Under the pieces are notes generated by a model. The model had not been told where the DNA came from. It saw only the letters and a program-made list of their open reading frames with translations, and ran no database searches. Shown here piece by piece: positions 60,968 to 64,000 of a stretch of DNA of 64,000 nt (the first letter of the stretch is position 1; every line of letters starts with the position of its first letter). This stretch comes from Poriferisodalis sp965116245. Its GTDB lineage: Bacteria; Actinomycetota; Acidimicrobiia; Acidimicrobiales; Poriferisodalaceae. The stretch covers positions 1,984,001-2,048,000 of the forward strand of contig OZ220497.1 in assembly GCA_965116245.1 (NCBI GenBank), written 5' to 3'. A program made the translations under genes and the position numbers.

Positions 60968-62458
60968 CTAGAGGGGGCGGAGCTGCGTGGTCATGATGCC
61001 CCTCGTGGAGCCGACGTAGATCTTCCGGTGGTCCTCATATTTTGGGTCAAGTCCTTCTGCCAAGGCTATCCGGGGCTTACGGTCGAGGGCTAAGTGGACA
61101 CATGGCCACTCCTTACCCTTCGCCTGGTGGCAGGTCAATCCTGGGACATAGCTGTTCTCGGTAAGCAGCCACTGCCGGAGCAAGTCCAGCCGGTTGAGGC
61201 GGTCGGGCCTTCGTTCTGCAGGTAGTGCGGGTTTGCGCTGCCCGCCGACTTTGGTGGCGACGCGAAGTGCTTCCATCACATCCTCAAGGGGCACCGCGGC
61301 GTCTCGCAGCCGTTCTAGAGGAACGGCCAAGTCAGTCGCTTCGGGCTCGCGTCGGAGGCACCGCGCCGCTTCCGCTTGCCCGAGTGCTGCTACACCGAGT
61401 CTCGCCTGTGTGACAGCGTTTAGGAGAAGGGCGATTGCCGCATCGGTCTGGCAATCGAATTGTCCGAATGACAAGGGAATCGCATCCGAACCAGCGGCGT
61501 GGATGTGGTCCCACTCGGTTGCTATTACAACGTCAGGCTGTCTCGTTGCGCTTGGGATCGTGACGGGTTCTCGAGCCCGAAGCGACCGAGCGAGTTCCAT
61601 GGACTCGTCCGTTTTGAAGCGGAAGGACTTTGCGAGGGGATATTCGTCAAACGGGTAGTCCTTGAGCAGCTTGTGGACCATGTCAGGGCGCGCCCCTCGC
61701 CACTCGTAGAGCGTTTGCCACGGATCTCCGACCAGGGTCACACCCATCCCGGCCTCAATGCACCGGCGGAGGAGAAGTGCATCAAGGTCGTTGAGGTCGA
61801 ATACTTCGTCGACGATGAGATGGTGGTAGGTCCGTGCGAGATAAGTGTCGACCCCATCTTGAAGAGCTGGCTTCCTGAGAGCCAAGCCGACGATTTGACG
61901 GATTTCGTCGTGGGTGCAGATTCCGTCTTTCAGGTTTTGGACCCAGTCATCTAGGTGCTTGTAAGGCATCCCCCAGCAGGAGCGCTCGACAGGCCTGTAC
62001 TTCGGAGTGAGGATCGTGCCGTTGATTCCGAACTCCCAACGCTGGTTCTGTTGTCCACCGGGCGAAACCCGCATAGCTCCTCGTTGTCGAACCCAGGAGT
62101 CGATGAGCTGCGGCCGCTTGATAGCCCCGGGCCAGGTGACGAGGCTCGTTAGGAGCAAGAACTCGACGACACGGCGATGAAGCCCGTCCATAGTGGTCAC
62201 GCGGTTTGGGGGGTTAAGCGTCCTGGTGCCCCATCGAATTGCAGTCCGAACGCTCAACTCCTTTGCCGCGCTTCGGGCGAAGGAGACCAAGATGATTCCT
62301 CGCGGATCACGACAGTTGGTACGAGCGTGGTGAAGCACTCCGAAGCGTTCCACGGCGACGGTCGTCTTCCCGGAGCCGGGCGCGGACTTAATGAAGCTCA
62401 GCTGCGATGCGTTGAGAAGCGCGTTGAGCTGCTCGTCACTCAGCTTCGGTCGGCTCAT
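60968..62458 (-). CDS. gajB: UvrD/PcrA-like helicase, GajB of a Gabija-type system
   Basis: The coding part begins at MSRPKLSDEQLNALLNAS (ATG 62458); upstream open frame is spurious and ATG 62479 an alternative. The 496-residue length is that of GajB. Superfamily 1 motifs: SAPGSGKTTVAVERF (Walker A, ~25-33), LIVDEVFDLNDLD (Walker B; DEVF instead of DEAQ), LVGDPWQTLYEWRGARP (motif III), LTCHQAKGKEWPCVHLAL (motif V), KIYVGSTRG (motif VI). The start overlaps the OLD-family gene by 23 bp, the usual Gabija order gajA-gajB. Confidence 0.85.
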   Translation of the reverse strand: MSRPKLSDEQLNALLNASQLSFIKSAPGSGKTTVAVERFGVLHHARTNCRDPRGIILVSFARSAAKELSVRTAIRWGTRTLNPPNRVTTMDGLHRRVVEFLLLTSLVTWPGAIKRPQLIDSWVRQRGAMRVSPGGQQNQRWEFGINGTILTPKYRPVERSCWGMPYKHLDDWVQNLKDGICTHDEIRQIVGLALRKPALQDGVDTYLARTYHHLIVDEVFDLNDLDALLLRRCIEAGMGVTLVGDPWQTLYEWRGARPDMVHKLLKDYPFDEYPLAKSFRFKTDESMELARSLRAREPVTIPSATRQPDVVIATEWDHIHAAGSDAIPLSFGQFDCQTDAAIALLLNAVTQARLGVAALGQAEAARCLRREPEATDLAVPLERLRDAAVPLEDVMEALRVATKVGGQRKPALPAERRPDRLNRLDLLRQWLLTENSYVPGLTCHQAKGKEWPCVHLALDRKPRIALAEGLDPKYEDHRKIYVGSTRGIMTTQLRPL

Positions 62459-64000
62459 CGGTGTTCGCTTCTTCTTCATCGTATGCGGGTGCCTCCGAGT
62501 AGCGCCCGGCGAATCGTTCCCAAAGAAAGTTGTACGTGTCGGAGAAATGGGCCGGAGCGGTCGCCTCAATGTCGCCCGTCTCGAGCAAGTCCAGCACAGC
62601 GTCGGCGAAGCTCGCCTTCTTGCTTGATCCTGGTCCGCCGCTACCGAAATAATCGGCGACTGTCGACGGGTTGACCCCGTCCAAATCTGCTCCGATTTGT
62701 TCGAGGGCTGAGGCGACGAGCAGCTCGTTGTTGGCAGTGAGGGATGGTTCGAGGGTTGGTTCGTTGAGGTAGCAGGCGACGACTTGGTCATCGAAGTCGT
62801 CGAGCCATTTGGGGGTACCCAGCTTGTCGGCATCACTAAGGACAACAAGTCCGTCTACGATCTCGTATTCTCGGGTCGCTAGGAGACGCGGTATCCAATC
62901 ACCGATGCGGCCACCAGCGATGGTGATCGTAAGCGAGTCAATGAAGCGCGATTTGCGTTGATCACTCGCCGCCCATCGGTAACCGAAAGCGCGGAGCAAA
63001 AGTGCATCTGTGATGCCTTCCACTACGACTGAGATCGGGGCAAACAGGGCCGCCGACCTTGTCACGTCGAGATGGCGGTTGGCCATTCGGAGAACTCGCT
63101 CCCGGATGTCGACGCAGAGCGGAAGCCGACTCGGCAACCGAGGCATGACGGTCTTGCCCGATCTGCGGAGGATCACGAGTTCCTCGCACCTCGCGGCGCT
63201 GATGATCTCGCTGGAGTGTGTCGTCAGCACGACCTGCAACTCGGGTCGCTCCGCCACCACTTGTCGAAGGTGGCGCGCAAGCCCGTACTGGAGTTGTGGG
63301 TGCAGATGCGCTTCTGGTTCTTCGATGACCACCGTGACGTGCGGCGAGGGAGGGAACACCGAGTCAAGGTCCGTCTCGCACTCCTCGTTTGCTGCTTCTA
63401 TCTCATCGTTCTGGGACTGAGCGCCTTCTGCGTCTGGCTCGTCAGCTTGAGCCACATCCTTCGTGTCGTCAGTTTCGCTCTCCGGTTGCTGTTCCCCTCC
63501 AGGTATCGCCGACAGGACGACTGCGAGGTGTAGAAGGTTGACGTAGCCGAGCGCTGATATCTCGAGACGCTCGGCCATGTTTCGGTCGTCGACCGTCGCC
63601 AGGACGAACTCTAAAACTCGAGCGAGAAGACCGTCGTCGACGTGTGCTCTACCGAGGTACGGGAAGTGCGGTCGGACCGCCCCGGCGAGATCGTCAACCT
63701 CACTCCGCACCCGTTGTTCCAGGCTCTGAATGAGCGCTTCCCGGTGCAATTGATCAAGCAGTCGGCTGACGGTAGCCCGCACAGCCGTAAGCCGACGGTG
63801 CCTGCTTCGCCGCTCCTGTTCGGCCCGAAGGGCTTCAACGATGAGCCGGGCCTCGCGCCCGGCGAGTTCGTCGATGGGACGGCGATCGGCTCGGAGGAAG
63901 AGAAGGACCAGAGAGTCGATCTCCTCATCGCGCGCCCCCGCGATTTTCTTCGCTCGTACGCGGCCCATCGATGGCTCAAGTTGACGGCGTAGAGACGGAG
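62436..64000 (-). CDS. gajA: OLD-family ATPase/TOPRIM nuclease, GajA-like (5' end outside window)
   Basis: About 521 residues are visible and the frame stays open to the window edge. The ABC-type ATPase C-half shows VVIEEPEAHLHPQLQYGLAR (Walker B) and LQVVLTTHSSEIISAA (switch). A TOPRIM domain follows: SVVVEGITDALLLRAFGYRW (Glu) and GLVVLSDADKLGTPKW (Asp-x-Asp). The N-terminal Walker A is beyond the edge. An acidic insertion (SETDDTKDVAQADEPDAEGA...) interrupts the ATPase. OLD nuclease plus UvrD helicase is the Gabija antiphage pair, in which GajA nicks DNA when nucleotides are depleted. Confidence 0.85.
   Translation of the reverse strand, partial: PSLRRQLEPSMGRVRAKKIAGARDEEIDSLVLLFLRADRRPIDELAGREARLIVEALRAEQERRSRHRRLTAVRATVSRLLDQLHREALIQSLEQRVRSEVDDLAGAVRPHFPYLGRAHVDDGLLARVLEFVLATVDDRNMAERLEISALGYVNLLHLAVVLSAIPGGEQQPESETDDTKDVAQADEPDAEGAQSQNDEIEAANEECETDLDSVFPPSPHVTVVIEEPEAHLHPQLQYGLARHLRQVVAERPELQVVLTTHSSEIISAARCEELVILRRSGKTVMPRLPSRLPLCVDIRERVLRMANRHLDVTRSAALFAPISVVVEGITDALLLRAFGYRWAASDQRKSRFIDSLTITIAGGRIGDWIPRLLATREYEIVDGLVVLSDADKLGTPKWLDDFDDQVVACYLNEPTLEPSLTANNELLVASALEQIGADLDGVNPSTVADYFGSGGPGSSKKASFADAVLDLLETGDIEATAPAHFSDTYNFLWERFAGRYSEAPAYDEEEANTDEPTEAE

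Noticed and set aside
62459..62848. N-terminal extension of the helicase frame
   Set aside because: Ser/Thr/Pro-rich sequence antisense-like to the OLD gene reading; UvrD homology and normal GajB length start at 62458.

Overview
The window is a GC-rich bacterial chromosome segment, densely packed on both strands and with many GTG/TTG starts. Actinobacterial lipoproteins, many toxin-antitoxin pairs and several genes whose start codon sits 6-8 nt after a -10 box (leaderless-type promoters) point to an actinobacterium. The fused alpha-beta glycyl-tRNA synthetase and the catabolic gene content would fit an Acidimicrobiia-like lineage; that assignment is inference, not something read directly.

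Region 1 (1-12.8 kb) is catabolic: the start of a secreted protein, a sulfatase, a VOC protein with a divergent GntR regulator, an extradiol-type VOC dioxygenase, a CMD/AhpD-like protein, an FAH-family hydrolase, and a complete peptide/opine-type ABC importer whose second permease and first ATPase are fused.

Region 2 (12.8-24.0 kb) is accessory DNA around a housekeeping core. It holds an AbiEi antitoxin with a truncated toxin, a Phd-VapC pair, two unknown coupled genes, a broken abiEi, an intact AbiEi/AbiEii pair, glyQS, tRNA-Leu(TAG), the tail of a serine recombinase ending inside that tRNA, MazEF, an aquaporin and an arsC remnant. A 35-bp repeat abuts both truncated genes.

Region 3 (24.0-36.4 kb) reads as an amide-utilisation locus: amidase, amide/urea-type ABC importer (with a permease-ATPase fusion), acyl-CoA ligase and acyl-CoA dehydrogenase. 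They are followed by an ArsR regulator, a cytoplasmic SRPBCC-AmiC fusion that may be the amide sensor, and a LuxR-type regulator.

Region 4 (36.5-47.8 kb) is ester/ketone catabolism: carboxylesterase, second esterase, Baeyer-Villiger monooxygenase, family VIII-type esterase, and a Liv-type importer in which two permeases and an ATPase form one 928-residue chain. A MazEF pair sits between direct repeats that copy the end of the second esterase gene.

Region 5 (47.8-64 kb) is a defence and mobility region. Near-identical direct repeats (47811 and 55342) bracket a PIN toxin pair, a membrane-anchored STAND-like ATPase, a methyltransferase, an SHMT-like PLP enzyme and a tyrosine recombinase. A perfect 16-bp inverted repeat lies 2 nt upstream of the start codons of the convergent ATPase and PLP genes and touches the recombinase stop codon, which suggests an invertible cassette; this is the strongest candidate for an undescribed system. 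Beyond it come a beta-class DNA methyltransferase with an Mrr-like nuclease, a MamI-like restriction-modification pair, and a Gabija-like pair (GajB helicase and partial GajA) running off the window end.
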